Shown in pieces: positions 51,780 through 60,913 of a DNA stretch of 64,000 bases; position 1 is the stretch's first letter; each line of letters opens with the position of its first letter. Where the stretch lies: the NCBI RefSeq assembly GCF_036408795.1, contig NZ_JAZGJP010000003.1:124001-188000 (forward strand). Reading direction: 5' to 3'. A program made the translations under genes and the position numbers. The DNA comes from Olsenella_L kribbiana. GTDB lineage: Bacteria; Actinomycetota; Coriobacteriia; Coriobacteriales; Atopobiaceae. The notes beneath the pieces were generated by a model. It had not been told where the DNA came from, did not search any database, and worked only from the letters and a program-made list of their open reading frames with translations.

Positions 51780-53000
51780 CTATTCCCTACCGTTTCCGTC
51801 AGCCCCAATTGTATTACCATTGCTTCGCTCGGATTCAGCTCGCTTCACAGCTTCTTCCGCATGCTCAATCACTTCGCTGGTCTCAAACACATGCGCATCT
51901 GCCTTGCTTGCAGCACTCAGTCCATCATTCACAACGGCAGACATATCGCAGGTCGAGAGTTTGTCCAGCTCTTCTTTGGTGACCTTTCCATCCTCGTAGT
52001 CGCGAACAATCTTGAGCTCATGCATGTCGTACTTCTTGCCAGGACGCAGCTTGTGGGCAAGCACCCATGCAGCCGGCTTCCAGATGTACTTGTGCATGGC
52101 GGGGGAGACGCTGCCAATCATCCAGCAGTTCCTATCGCAATGACGTACGACATTGCGCACCTTCTCCGCCTGCTCGGAGTGCCAGAGCTCATCCCAGCTC
52201 TGCTCGTTGAGATTGCCCATGACCTCCTTGTCCTTTGTGCCGTTGCAGGGCATCACATCTCCATAAGGATCGATGAAGAAGGTATCGAAGGCCATGTCAC
52301 AGGGAAGCAGACGCGGCTGTCCGTAGATGTAATTGATAAGGCCATGATTGAAGTAGGCACGGAACCACTTCTTAGGCTCATTGCTCTTCAGAAGTTCGTT
52401 GATCAGATCTTCGAAGTTCTGGGCGACCATGGGACGGTCGTGGATGATATTCTTGGCTTCAACAAAGTAGAAGCTGTTATGCAGGCTTGCTGTTGCAAAT
52501 TCCATATGCAGCTCATTTGCCAGATGGTAGAGCGGCACAAGATCTGGGGCGTTCTTGTCCTGTACTGTCATGCCGAAGCCCACATCAGGATGCCCCATAT
52601 CGACAAGCTTCTTGAGCGTTGAATAGCCGCGATTGAAGCCATCAGGCAGGCCACGAATCTCGTTGTTAGTCTGCTCGAGGCCCTCAATAGACACGCGGAT
52701 GCCTACCTTGGGAAACTCCTCCGCAAGCTTGATGATATGGTCTGTGAAGTAGCCATTCGTAGAGATGACGATACGGTCGCTCTTCTTGTAGAGCTCACGC
52801 ACGATATCAGGAAGATCCTCGCGGATGAAAGGCTCTCCTCCCGTGATGTTCGTGAAGTACATCCGAGGGAGCTTCTTGATGGTATCGAGGGAAATCTCTT
52901 CATCAGGACGGCTCGGTGCCTTGTAGCGATTGCACATCGTACAACGGGCATTGCAGCGATAAGTGACAATGACCGTTCCGTTGAGCTTCTTTTCTGCCAT
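51780..53000 (-). CDS. Radical SAM / SPASM protein in the polysaccharide cluster
   Basis: The 406-residue protein has the radical SAM cluster motif CNARCTMC (residues ~17-24), then TNITGGEPFIREDLP and STNGYFTDH. A SPASM-like C-terminal part with further cysteines (LPCDMAFD, VMPCNG, CDRNC, CDMS) probably binds auxiliary Fe-S clusters. Such enzymes can epimerise, dehydrogenate or methylate sugars or modify peptides. The reaction here is unknown; lying between glycosyltransferase genes, it may modify a sugar. A Ser/Asn/Glu tail ends the protein. It follows a GT4 gene by six bases. Confidence 0.85.
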   Translation of the reverse strand: MAEKKLNGTVIVTYRCNARCTMCNRYKAPSRPDEEISLDTIKKLPRMYFTNITGGEPFIREDLPDIVRELYKKSDRIVISTNGYFTDHIIKLAEEFPKVGIRVSIEGLEQTNNEIRGLPDGFNRGYSTLKKLVDMGHPDVGFGMTVQDKNAPDLVPLYHLANELHMEFATASLHNSFYFVEAKNIIHDRPMVAQNFEDLINELLKSNEPKKWFRAYFNHGLINYIYGQPRLLPCDMAFDTFFIDPYGDVMPCNGTKDKEVMGNLNEQSWDELWHSEQAEKVRNVVRHCDRNCWMIGSVSPAMHKYIWKPAAWVLAHKLRPGKKYDMHELKIVRDYEDGKVTKEELDKLSTCDMSAVVNDGLSAASKADAHVFETSEVIEHAEEAVKRAESERSNGNTIGADGNGRE

Positions 53001-53006
53001 TGCTTT

Positions 53007-54281
53007 CTAAAACTCCTTCTTGAGTGAAATAAGGTCCGCATAGAGCTTGGTTAGTCTTCCCATATATTTGCTCTGGTCGCAATGATCAAGTACATAGGCT
53101 CGGCACCGCTCCTGCAGAACCGAATAAGCTTCCTTCTCCTTGAAGCAATTGGCTGCATGTACAAGAGCCTCAGCCAGAGATTCTGCATCTCCAGGCTCGC
53201 AAAGCATGCCTGTCACGCTATCCTCGACAAGCTCTGGAATGCCGCCGATATTCGTGCCAATGACAGGTGTCCCAGCAGCAAATGCTTCGACTATCGAGTA
53301 AGGCATGTTCTCTCGCCATTCCGAGGGACAGCAGGCGAATGCAGCTCCCGAGACGAGCTTCCGGAGCTCTTCTCCCTGTTTGAAGCCAGCGAACTCGACG
53401 TTCTTCCCTGCTGCAGGTTCCAGCTCAGCCCTTTCGGGACCGTCTCCTGCAATAACGAGACGCATGCCTTCCGGCAGCTGCGGCAAAGCAAGCTTGAATG
53501 CATCAATCAGTGTCTTGATGCCCTTCTCCTTGGAGAGACGTCCAAAGAAGAGGAAGTATGGCTTGTCTCGGTCGGTGCCATCCTCTGTCTTGTGCGCACG
53601 ATCGAGCAGATCTTCGCTGACGAAGTTCTGCATCGTCACAACCTGCTTCTCAGGGAAGCCCCCTTCAAGCAGCTTCTTGCGCATGAACTCAGATGGCGCA
53701 ATGATGCGGTCAATCTTGCTATATGTCTTATGGCGCTTGTACCAATCTGCTTCCATCATGGCAAGAGTGCTCTTTGCCGTAGATTCCTTCACGCATTTGC
53801 GTTTGAGGCATTCCTTGAAGTGCCCACCAAGACAGGCATCGCAGACATTGCCAGAACCATCCAGCATCAAGTAGTTCGGGCATACGAGGATATAGTCATG
53901 GCTCGTAAAGAGAACAGGTACATGATGCTCCTTGAGATAGGGGGCATCGAGAATTGAAAGCGTGATCTGGCGATGCACCAGATTCATATGCACGATATCA
54001 GGATGAACCCGCTTGCAGAGCTTCTCGAACTTTTCCAGCGATTCCTTGGAATAGATGAGCGGCTTTGCCTCTGAGATCTTCTTCGCAGCCGAAGTTGCTC
54101 CGTTATAGTCCTTTGCCGATACAAAGAGATCGGCATCATCGCAAGGCAGATTCTTTTCATCCTGCATCGCAAAGAAGTGAACCTCATGGCCCAGCTTCTT
54201 GAGGCCTTCAGCGAGACCGAAATAGTATGTCTCGCTTCCGCCCTTCAGGTAATGGAACTTGTTCACCAGGATGATGCGCAT
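53007..54281 (-). CDS. Family 4 glycosyltransferase with internal Cys motif
   Basis: The 424-residue GT-B enzyme begins MRIILVNKFHYLKGGSETYY, with the acceptor domain, RLSKEKGIKTLIDAFKL and the donor-binding motif SEWRENMPYSIVEAFAAGTPVIGT. A Cys-rich segment (VCPNYLM, VCDACLGGHFKECLKRKC, residues ~134-165) may bind zinc; it is a feature of a GT4 subgroup. Its ATG directly follows the previous stop with GGGGAGA upstream. The radical SAM gene follows after 6 bases. Confidence 0.9.
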   Translation of the reverse strand: MRIILVNKFHYLKGGSETYYFGLAEGLKKLGHEVHFFAMQDEKNLPCDDADLFVSAKDYNGATSAAKKISEAKPLIYSKESLEKFEKLCKRVHPDIVHMNLVHRQITLSILDAPYLKEHHVPVLFTSHDYILVCPNYLMLDGSGNVCDACLGGHFKECLKRKCVKESTAKSTLAMMEADWYKRHKTYSKIDRIIAPSEFMRKKLLEGGFPEKQVVTMQNFVSEDLLDRAHKTEDGTDRDKPYFLFFGRLSKEKGIKTLIDAFKLALPQLPEGMRLVIAGDGPERAELEPAAGKNVEFAGFKQGEELRKLVSGAAFACCPSEWRENMPYSIVEAFAAGTPVIGTNIGGIPELVEDSVTGMLCEPGDAESLAEALVHAANCFKEKEAYSVLQERCRAYVLDHCDQSKYMGRLTKLYADLISLKKEF

Positions 54282-55403
54282 CTACTTCTCTCCCCTATAT
54301 ATTGCAAGAGTCTTGGCCACTACAGAATCCCAGCTATAAGACTCTTCGACATGTCTTTTTGCTTCAGCACCGAGCTGTCTCGTCCATTTCGGCGCTTCAA
54401 GCAAGTCTTCGAGCGTATCCCCCAGCGCATCAGCATCACCTCGAGCGAACGTCATTCCATGGTCATCGAGCACGTCAGCACACTCCGGGATATCTGACGT
54501 CAAGCAGCATCTACCATATGCCATGGCTTCAAGAAGGCTCATGGGCATGCCTTCAACATCAGAAGGCAACACGTAGCAATAGGCGTTGCTATAGAGCTCT
54601 GCCAAGGTATCGCCTGTCACAAAGCCCGTGAACAGTATCCTCTTGTCACCCTCCGCGATGTTGCGCAGCTGCTTCTCATACTCAGAGGTGTCAGAGGCGC
54701 CGCCAGCAATAACAAGACGCTTGTCGGTATTGAGCTCCTTGAACGCTTCGATCAGCAGCTCTGGACGCTTCTCCGGCACAAGCCTTCCCAGGAAGAGAAT
54801 ATATGAGCCAGCAGAAAGACCCCACTTCTCTTTGATAATCTGAGCTGACAGAAGCGTCTTTGGCTCTATGCCATTCGGCACGAACTTCGTATCCCTGCCG
54901 TAGTTATCCTTGAAGTAGGCTTGCGCAGAACGAGAGAGAGCGATGATTTCATCGGCCTTTTCCGCAGCAGCCTTCTCTCCATGCTTGATGTAGGCAGATC
55001 CGAGCCTTCCCCACTTGGCACGCTGCCAATCCAGGCCATGAATCGTCGCTACGGTACGGATGCCAGCCTTTGTTGCAAGGGGCAGCATGGCGCAGGGACC
55101 TTCTGCGTGATAGTGGATGACATCAGGCTTGTCTGCGATGGCTGCCTTCGTTGCGTAATAGGAAGCAGAAGCAGCTGCAAGGCCCTTCTTGTCTATAGTC
55201 TTGACAGGCACGACGCGGACACCGTCTACCACACGTTCCTGGGTTGAAGCAGCATCGCCAGTCATGACATCAGATCCGGAACGGTCATAGCAGGTGACCT
55301 CATGGCCAAGCGCTGCCATACGGCGTGCCAGCTCGGTCACGACGACCTCGACACCGCCCTCACGAGAGCCATAACGTTTATGTCCAATCATTGCTATGCG
55401 CAT
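54282..55403 (-). CDS. Family 4 glycosyltransferase
   Basis: The 373-residue protein starts MRIAMIGHKRYGSREGGVEV and has LFLGRLVPEKRPELLIEAFKEL, then SDVEGMPMSLLEAMAYGRCC, the donor site. It is close to D-inositol-phosphate/rhamnosyl-type GT4 transferases. GGAGGTG lies ~12 bases before ATG 55403. It is the first intact gene of the packed glycosyltransferase operon, following the LCP gene by ~520 bp of decayed sequence. Confidence 0.9.
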   Translation of the reverse strand: MRIAMIGHKRYGSREGGVEVVVTELARRMAALGHEVTCYDRSGSDVMTGDAASTQERVVDGVRVVPVKTIDKKGLAAASASYYATKAAIADKPDVIHYHAEGPCAMLPLATKAGIRTVATIHGLDWQRAKWGRLGSAYIKHGEKAAAEKADEIIALSRSAQAYFKDNYGRDTKFVPNGIEPKTLLSAQIIKEKWGLSAGSYILFLGRLVPEKRPELLIEAFKELNTDKRLVIAGGASDTSEYEKQLRNIAEGDKRILFTGFVTGDTLAELYSNAYCYVLPSDVEGMPMSLLEAMAYGRCCLTSDIPECADVLDDHGMTFARGDADALGDTLEDLLEAPKWTRQLGAEAKRHVEESYSWDSVVAKTLAIYRGEK

Positions 55404-55925
55404 GGTCTAGCAGCACCTCCGGTTCTGCATCCACAGGATTGTGGAATCAGCATCAGAAAAGGCTGCATAATCAGCAACGGCAAGTGGCAGACGTGCAGCA
55501 GCACAGTAACCCAGATACATGCACCCCTCCCCGGAGCATTCATGCCGGGGAGCAGAAAACAGCCCGGAACTAGATAGAACAACCGTTGCGATTCAGGGTG
55601 CAACATTTAAAAAACGCCTGAACTAATAGCGATTGTACACCCTGCTCCTTGAGGACACATATCCACCAAGGTCATACCGTAGACAGAGGGGCAGCGGCTT
55701 TTCCGTCGATACCCTGCTTCCCTTGAAGCAGCAGCGCTGAGTGCAGCTGGAAGGAGCTACCTGTGCCTCCGCCTTCCTGGGATGCCTCCGCCAGAAGCAG
55801 CCGCAACATGAGCCGCGCGCCCTCAGGCTATACCGCCACATGGCAAAAGCCCGCCGACCATAAGTGCGGGACATCTGAGCCTGACTAGGTCCTGCCATCT
55901 CGCTCACCATCGCAGGGGTCGAGCG
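55404..55925. other. decayed sequence between the LCP gene and the glycosyltransferases
   Basis: No intact gene is seen in these ~520 bp. A hairpin CTCCCCGG/CCGGGGAG lies near 55527-55554. This position often holds a priming glycosylphosphotransferase or chain-length gene; none could be recognised here. Confidence 0.5.
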
Positions 55926-57212
55926 CTAAGGCCGCGCTGAAGCGGACCCTTGGCGCCAGCCAGCAAGCCAAGAAAAGCAAGGTTCTGTGCTGGTCCCAGC
56001 TCCCCGCCACTGTGCTATATCATCGGTTGTAAGTCCTGCATTTGCCGCAAGCTCCTCGTAGTCCCTCGGAGATGCAGCATTGGTCGCAGCGCCGAGGGAG
56101 GCATCGTTTGCCTGCGCTTCAGGTATCGTAGCGGAGGTGTCATTGGGGTCCATGCCGGCATCCACACGCTGCATCATGGCGCGCCACTCGTCGTACATGG
56201 TCCCCACATACGAGACGCCGTCCTGGCTGAACGAGTAGCTGGGCGTGATGGCGGAATAGACCTTGAGGTTGATGCCGGAGCCCTTGATGTCAGTAGCCCA
56301 GCCTACGAGGTCGGTGACGGAGAGGTCGGTGGAGACAGACTCCGCAAGGCTTTCCACGACAGACGGAAGCTGGGTGGCATTACTCTCAAGCACCTTGTGG
56401 GCAATGGCCTCGACCACCTGGCGCTGTGCCTGTGCACGGCCGAAATCTCCGCCAGTCTCGTTGTAGCGGTCGCGCACATAGCTGAATGCCTCAGCTCCGC
56501 TCATGTTCTGCTTGCCCTTGACAAAGTGGTAGCCATCACGCGACGTGAACTCTTCGGGCACATCGACCGTGATGCCTCCAAGGCTGTCGATTACGCCACT
56601 CAGATCGTCGAAGTTCATGGCCATGTAGTGCGAGATAGGCACGCCTGCGAAAGCCGAGACTGCTTCTACCGTGGCAGCAGGACCATTGTTGTACTCCGCA
56701 TTGATCTTCTCGACCATGCCATCCTGGGAGCTCACCATAGTGTCGCGCGGGATGGAGATGAGGTCGACAGTGGTGTGCTCGAGATCGACGCGAGCAAGCA
56801 TTGTGACGTCCGAGCGAGATCCGGAGACGCCGTCGCGGCTATCGGACCCGATGATCACCATGTAGAACGGAGCCTGCTTCTGACCCTCTGCGGCCTTGGG
56901 AGCCTCGAGCGCCTGTGAGAGCGCCTTGCCCTCGTCTCCTCCTACCGCCATCGAAGAATTGATGTGGCCTACCCATGCTGCCAGGACGAGGAGGATGCGT
57001 GCCGCTATGGGCAGCCTTCTCTTGGGATGCGTGCGGTACGTAAGCTGCTCTACATCTGCCTGGCCGAAGTGCTTAGCAGCGGCAGAGTCCGCCGGAAGCG
57101 GAGACGCCGCAGACGTAGGAACAGATGCCGGAGCAGGCTCTGTCTCGGACGGCTGTGCATCCTGACGTATATGATGCGGCGTTCTGTCCTATTCATTGTC
57201 GAAATCGCTCAT
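55926..57212 (-). pseudogene. LytR-CpsA-Psr (LCP) family protein with early amber stop
   Basis: From MVIIGSDSRDGVSGSRSDVT to VRDRYNETGGDFGRAQAQRQ the sequence is a typical LCP domain, which attaches polysaccharides or teichoic acids to peptidoglycan. A likely true start is ATG 57212 with GGAG seven bases upstream; it reads MSDFDNE and then hits TAG at 57189-57191. The frame is otherwise open and continues through a Pro/Ala/Ser region and a membrane segment (RRLPIAARILLVLAAWVGH) into the LCP domain. The only later ATG (56951) would give a protein without the membrane anchor. The amber codon therefore probably inactivates it, unless it is read through or is a base error. Confidence 0.75.
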
Positions 57213-57626
57213 TGCCAAGCTCCTGATCCTGCTTTTGCATGTCAGGCAGCCGCGGTACAAGGTGCGCACGTCTGCCATTGACCACGAAGAGTCGCAAAAC
57301 GCTGAATCCCCGCTTAATGTCACAGACATCCAGTCTATTGCTTATGTGGCTCCTCTGGGGACAGCGCATCGCGATACCTCGATCTTCTGCACAAGGCAAT
57401 GCTCCAAGAGCCCCAGGATGCATATCCAAGAAGCACAGCCATCAGAGGCAGACGTGGGAAGCAGCAGGGCAGCTCTCGGGCGAGGGCCAGGCGATATGGC
57501 GGAACAGCATCGGCTTTCGTAGAAGGCAGCACTTTCTCGATCGATGCCCTGCTGCCGCTAAAGTAGCCTTGAATTTTCTTTCTCAATACGTGATACTTCT
57601 GTTATACGGAAGTATAGGAGTCGACC
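57213..57626. other. gene-free region before higB
   Basis: No gene was found in ~410 bp. The sequence shows no strong hairpin. It separates the polysaccharide cluster from the higBA pair and must carry the promoters of both. Confidence 0.5.
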
Positions 57627-57911
57627 TTGGAATTCCGCGACGCTGACATACAAGATTTCTGGGAGGGAACAGACCTCACACCCAGGAGAGTCCCCTCGGA
57701 TGTACGCAAGGCATTGATGCGCAAGCTGCAGATTCTGGATGCTGCTTGCACATTGGACGACCTGAAAATTCCTCCAGGCAATCGGCTCGAGGCGCTTGCG
57801 GGAGACAGAAAGGGTCAATACAGCATCAGGGTAAACCGACAATGGCGTCTATGCTTCAAGTGGAGCAACGACGAAGCGAAGGAGGTTGAGTTCGTTGACT
57901 ACCATGCGTGA
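57627..57911 (+). CDS. higB: HigB-type mRNA-interferase toxin (RelE superfamily)
   Basis: The 94-residue protein shows the HigB pattern RKALMRKLQILDAACTLDDLKIPPGNRLEALAGDRKGQYSIRVNRQWRLCFKW. HigB cleaves mRNA on translating ribosomes. The start is TTG 57627 with AGGAG six bases upstream; no ATG is suitable. The higA antitoxin follows and overlaps it, in the toxin-first order typical of HigBA. Confidence 0.9.
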   Translation: MEFRDADIQDFWEGTDLTPRRVPSDVRKALMRKLQILDAACTLDDLKIPPGNRLEALAGDRKGQYSIRVNRQWRLCFKWSNDEAKEVEFVDYHA

Positions 57912-58182
57912 CCTTATGAGCACCCCGGGCGAGATTCTCAAGGAAGAATTCCTCGAGCCGCTTGGCATCAGCCAGTATCGGCTTGCAAAGGCAATCGGCA
58001 AATCGGAATCGGCAGTCTCGGAAATCGTGAATGGGAAGCGTGCCATCACGGTCGAAATGGCATGGCTGCTTGCTGAAGCGCTTGGCACGACACCCGAGTT
58101 CTGGATGAAGCTCCAGACCACCTATGACCTCAAGACCTTCGATCCCTCGGCTCTTCCCGAAGTTGCTGCACTGGCCGTATAG
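57895..58182 (+). CDS. higA: HigA-type XRE antitoxin
   Basis: The ~95-residue protein has an XRE helix-turn-helix (TPGEILKEEFLEPLGISQYRLAKAIGKSESAVSEIVNGKRAIT) and the HigA C-terminal EFWMKLQTTYDLKTF. It binds HigB and represses its own operon. The start is uncertain: TTG 57895, nine bases after GGAGG, is preferred over ATG 57904. Both lie inside the 3' end of higB. Confidence 0.92.
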   Translation: MTTMRDLMSTPGEILKEEFLEPLGISQYRLAKAIGKSESAVSEIVNGKRAITVEMAWLLAEALGTTPEFWMKLQTTYDLKTFDPSALPEVAALAV

Positions 58183-58350
58183 GGAGACACACCGATTTAA
58201 TGCAGCCAGAAGGCAAATCCAAGACTTGGAGCCCTTCAGTATTTTGCTTCCCTCTGCAGTCCGAAATGCATCAGATGCCTCTAATCCAATCCTATAGTTG
58301 CACGCCACAATTTCGTCGAATTGCGGCGTATGGCTTCGGCCCACACCTGG

Positions 58351-58374
58351 AAGAGCCCGATGCGTCGGGCTCTT
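58351..58374 (+). terminator. terminator after higBA
   Basis: AAGAGCCCGA and TCGGGCTCTT form a perfect 10-bp stem with loop TGCG, followed by CTTATA. Confidence 0.8.
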
Positions 58375-58412
58375 CTTATATCGGGACATTCTGCATGATT
58401 GCATAGCATGAC

Positions 58413-58447
58413 AAGGCCCAGCCCGGACAGATGCCGGACTGGGCCTT
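58413..58447. terminator. bidirectional terminator between higBA and iorB
   Basis: AAGGCCCAGCCCGG pairs with CCGGACTGGGCCTT with one mismatch; both sides have T-rich flanks. Confidence 0.8.
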
Positions 58448-58473
58448 CTTCTTGTCTATGAGAGCTTATCAGT

Positions 58474-59115
58474 CTATCCCTCTACGGCAGCACGGCCGCG
58501 GCGGAAGGCTTCGATGTTCGCCTCGATCGTCTTGGGCGGCACGCGGCGCCTGATGGCAGACTCCCATGCCTCCTCGTCGAAGGGAAGCGTCGTGGAGAGG
58601 GCACCGACAAGCACGACATTCGTCGACTTGGGGCTGCCCGCTGCACGTGCGATGGCACCGGCATTGATCTTCTTGGCTCCAAGGGCATCAAGCCGTGCCT
58701 CCACATCGTCCGGCATCTTGAACGTGCCGATAGCCACAGAGACCGGCACGATCGTCTCATCGTTCACGATCATGGTGCCGCCCTCCTTCAGGTACTGCTG
58801 GGCACGAAGCGCCTCGATGGCTTCGAAGGCGACGATTGCGTCAGCGCAGCCTGGATCTGCGACCATCGAGCCCACATGGCTGCCCATGCGGATGACCGTG
58901 GAGACGGAGCCGCCTCTCTGGCTCATACCGTGAATCTCCGAGACCTTCACGTCGAGGCCAGCCTCTGCTGCTGTCATGGCCAGGATATTTCCTGCCAAGA
59001 TCGTGCCCTGGCCGCCGACACCGACGAGAAGGACCGTACGGGTGCCTTCGAGCTCGACCTGATGTCCGGTAAGCTCGACAGAGGAGCTCTTGGTGGATGC
59101 TGTTGCGTGCGGCAT
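58474..59115 (-). CDS. iorB: Indolepyruvate ferredoxin oxidoreductase, beta subunit
   Basis: IorB is the gamma/delta-like subunit of the enzyme that oxidatively decarboxylates aryl pyruvates to aryl acetyl-CoA. The 213-residue protein has VLLVGVGGQGTILAGNILAMTA, EIHGMSQRGGSVSTVIRMG and VVLVGALSTTLPF, as in known IorB proteins. I chose ATG 59115, five bases after the iorA stop, with AGGGGAG upstream; the longer frame overlaps the ferredoxin part of iorA. Confidence 0.95.
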   Translation of the reverse strand: MPHATASTKSSSVELTGHQVELEGTRTVLLVGVGGQGTILAGNILAMTAAEAGLDVKVSEIHGMSQRGGSVSTVIRMGSHVGSMVADPGCADAIVAFEAIEALRAQQYLKEGGTMIVNDETIVPVSVAIGTFKMPDDVEARLDALGAKKINAGAIARAAGSPKSTNVVLVGALSTTLPFDEEAWESAIRRRVPPKTIEANIEAFRRGRAAVEG

Positions 59116-59119
59116 GGCT

Positions 59120-60892
59120 CTACTCTCCCCTCTTGATGCAGCCGAACGGGCAGGACTGGATGCACTGGCTGCAGCCGATGCACTGGTTCGTGTCGATGAC
59201 GGCAGAGCCATCCTCGGCCTTGCCAAGCGCTGGGCAGCCTATCTGGATGCAGGTCCCGCACTTGCGGCAGTCGACGATCTCAGGTGCCTTGTGCGTCGTG
59301 CGGTCGATGAGGCGGCAGGGAGAGCGGAACACAAGCACGGAGAGCTTGTCCTCATGCTTCACGGCCGTGCGCAGTGCCTTCCTGATGCTTGCGGCATCCT
59401 GGGCATCGATGGTCTCGACCTCGTCTGCTCCCATGGCACGGCACAGTGCCTCGATATCCAGGTACTTGCCTTTGGGGACGGAGAGCGGAGAGACGCCTTC
59501 TGCCTGCTCCTTGAGCGTGACGCCGTTGCACGGATTACCCTGTGCTCCCGTCATGGCCGTCGTCCTGTTGTCGAGGATGCACAGGGTTCCCTTGCCGCCG
59601 TTATAGATCGTGCCGAGCAAGCTCGTGATGCCCGAGTGCGTAAACGTCGAGTCGCCGATGACACCGACGACGGGGCGCTTCGACCTCTCGCCCGCCTGCG
59701 CAAGCTCCATGCCGTGCGCCATGGACAGGGATGCTCCCATATCGATGACGGAATCCACGGCCTTATACGGTGCTACCGCGCCGAGCGTATAGCAGCCGAT
59801 GTCTCCTGTGACGATGGCATGCATCTTGTGGAGCTCCACATAGACGAGACGATGCGGGCAGCCCGTGCAGAACGCAGGCGGACGTCCCGGAAGCCCCTGG
59901 GCAGGAGCAGGATGGGGCGGCTCGCCGACGCCGAAGGCAGCCTTGATGTGGGCTGGCAGGACCTCGCCGCCACGCGGAAGCGGGCCCATGGGAGGAACGG
60001 ACGCTTCGATGCCCAATGCCTTCACATGGTCTGCGAAGTACGTGCAGGTCTCTTCTACCACGTAGAGCTTCTTCACGGACGCCGCGAAGTCATGGAGCTT
60101 CTTCGGCGGCAGCGGCCACGTGACACCGAGCTTGAGCGTGGATGCCTCGGGCAGCGCCTCCCGCACATGGTTGTAGAGGGCGCCGGCGCAGACGACGCCG
60201 ATCTCGGAATCGCGCATCTCGACGCGGTTGAGCGGCGTTTCCTCAGCCCATGCAGTGAGCGCATCCTCGCGCTCGTCTGTCGCGACACGGCGCTTCACGG
60301 CGAAGGCCGGCATCATGACATACCTCTCGGGGTGGGACTCATAGGCACGAGGAGCAACATCTTTGCGCTCGCCTGCTACCTCCACCATCGTCCTCGTGTG
60401 GGCAATCCTCATCGTCTCATGGAGCATCACGGGCGTATCGAACTTCTCGGAGATATCGAAGGCCTCCTTTGCGAAGGAATACATCTCCTCGGAGTCGGAA
60501 GGATCCAGGCACGGCACGCGTGCGAATGCGGCGTAGTTCCTCGAATCCTGCTCGTTCTGCGAGCTGTAGCACGACGGATCGTCTGCTACGAAGAGCACGA
60601 GTCCGCCATTCACGCCGGTGTTCGCAACGGACATGAACGGGTCTGCGGCAACGTTCAAGCCCACGTGCTTCATGGCGGCAACAGAGCGCACGCCTCCCAT
60701 GGAAGCACCTATTGCGACCTCAAGTCCTACCTTCTCGTTCGGTGCCCACTCGCAGGTGGGTCCGTCCTTCTTGACCAGGTTCTCGAGCATCTCGGTAGAC
60801 GGCGTGCCGGGGTATCCCGATCCCACGGCGACGCCTGCCTCCCAGAGGCCCTGGGCTGCTGCCTCATTGCCCGAAAGAAGCTGCTTTGCCAT
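59120..60892 (-). CDS. iorA: Indolepyruvate ferredoxin oxidoreductase, alpha subunit
   Basis: The 590-residue protein has an N-terminal pyrimidine-binding domain (SGNEAAAQGLWEAGVAVGSGYPGTPSTEM), a TPP-binding domain (VIGDSTFTHSGITSLLGTIYNG, CILDNRTTAMTG) and a C-terminal ferredoxin with two 4Fe-4S motifs (CRKCGTCIQIGC, CIGCSQCIQSCPFGC). With IorB it oxidises indole-, phenyl- and hydroxyphenylpyruvate, reducing ferredoxin. AGGAGAGGG precedes ATG 60892. It follows the acyl-CoA ligase by 21 bases, a setting typical of aromatic amino-acid fermentation. Confidence 0.97.
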   Translation of the reverse strand: MAKQLLSGNEAAAQGLWEAGVAVGSGYPGTPSTEMLENLVKKDGPTCEWAPNEKVGLEVAIGASMGGVRSVAAMKHVGLNVAADPFMSVANTGVNGGLVLFVADDPSCYSSQNEQDSRNYAAFARVPCLDPSDSEEMYSFAKEAFDISEKFDTPVMLHETMRIAHTRTMVEVAGERKDVAPRAYESHPERYVMMPAFAVKRRVATDEREDALTAWAEETPLNRVEMRDSEIGVVCAGALYNHVREALPEASTLKLGVTWPLPPKKLHDFAASVKKLYVVEETCTYFADHVKALGIEASVPPMGPLPRGGEVLPAHIKAAFGVGEPPHPAPAQGLPGRPPAFCTGCPHRLVYVELHKMHAIVTGDIGCYTLGAVAPYKAVDSVIDMGASLSMAHGMELAQAGERSKRPVVGVIGDSTFTHSGITSLLGTIYNGGKGTLCILDNRTTAMTGAQGNPCNGVTLKEQAEGVSPLSVPKGKYLDIEALCRAMGADEVETIDAQDAASIRKALRTAVKHEDKLSVLVFRSPCRLIDRTTHKAPEIVDCRKCGTCIQIGCPALGKAEDGSAVIDTNQCIGCSQCIQSCPFGCIKRGE

Positions 60893-60913
60893 TTCCCTCT
60901 CCTGTCTTTCCCT

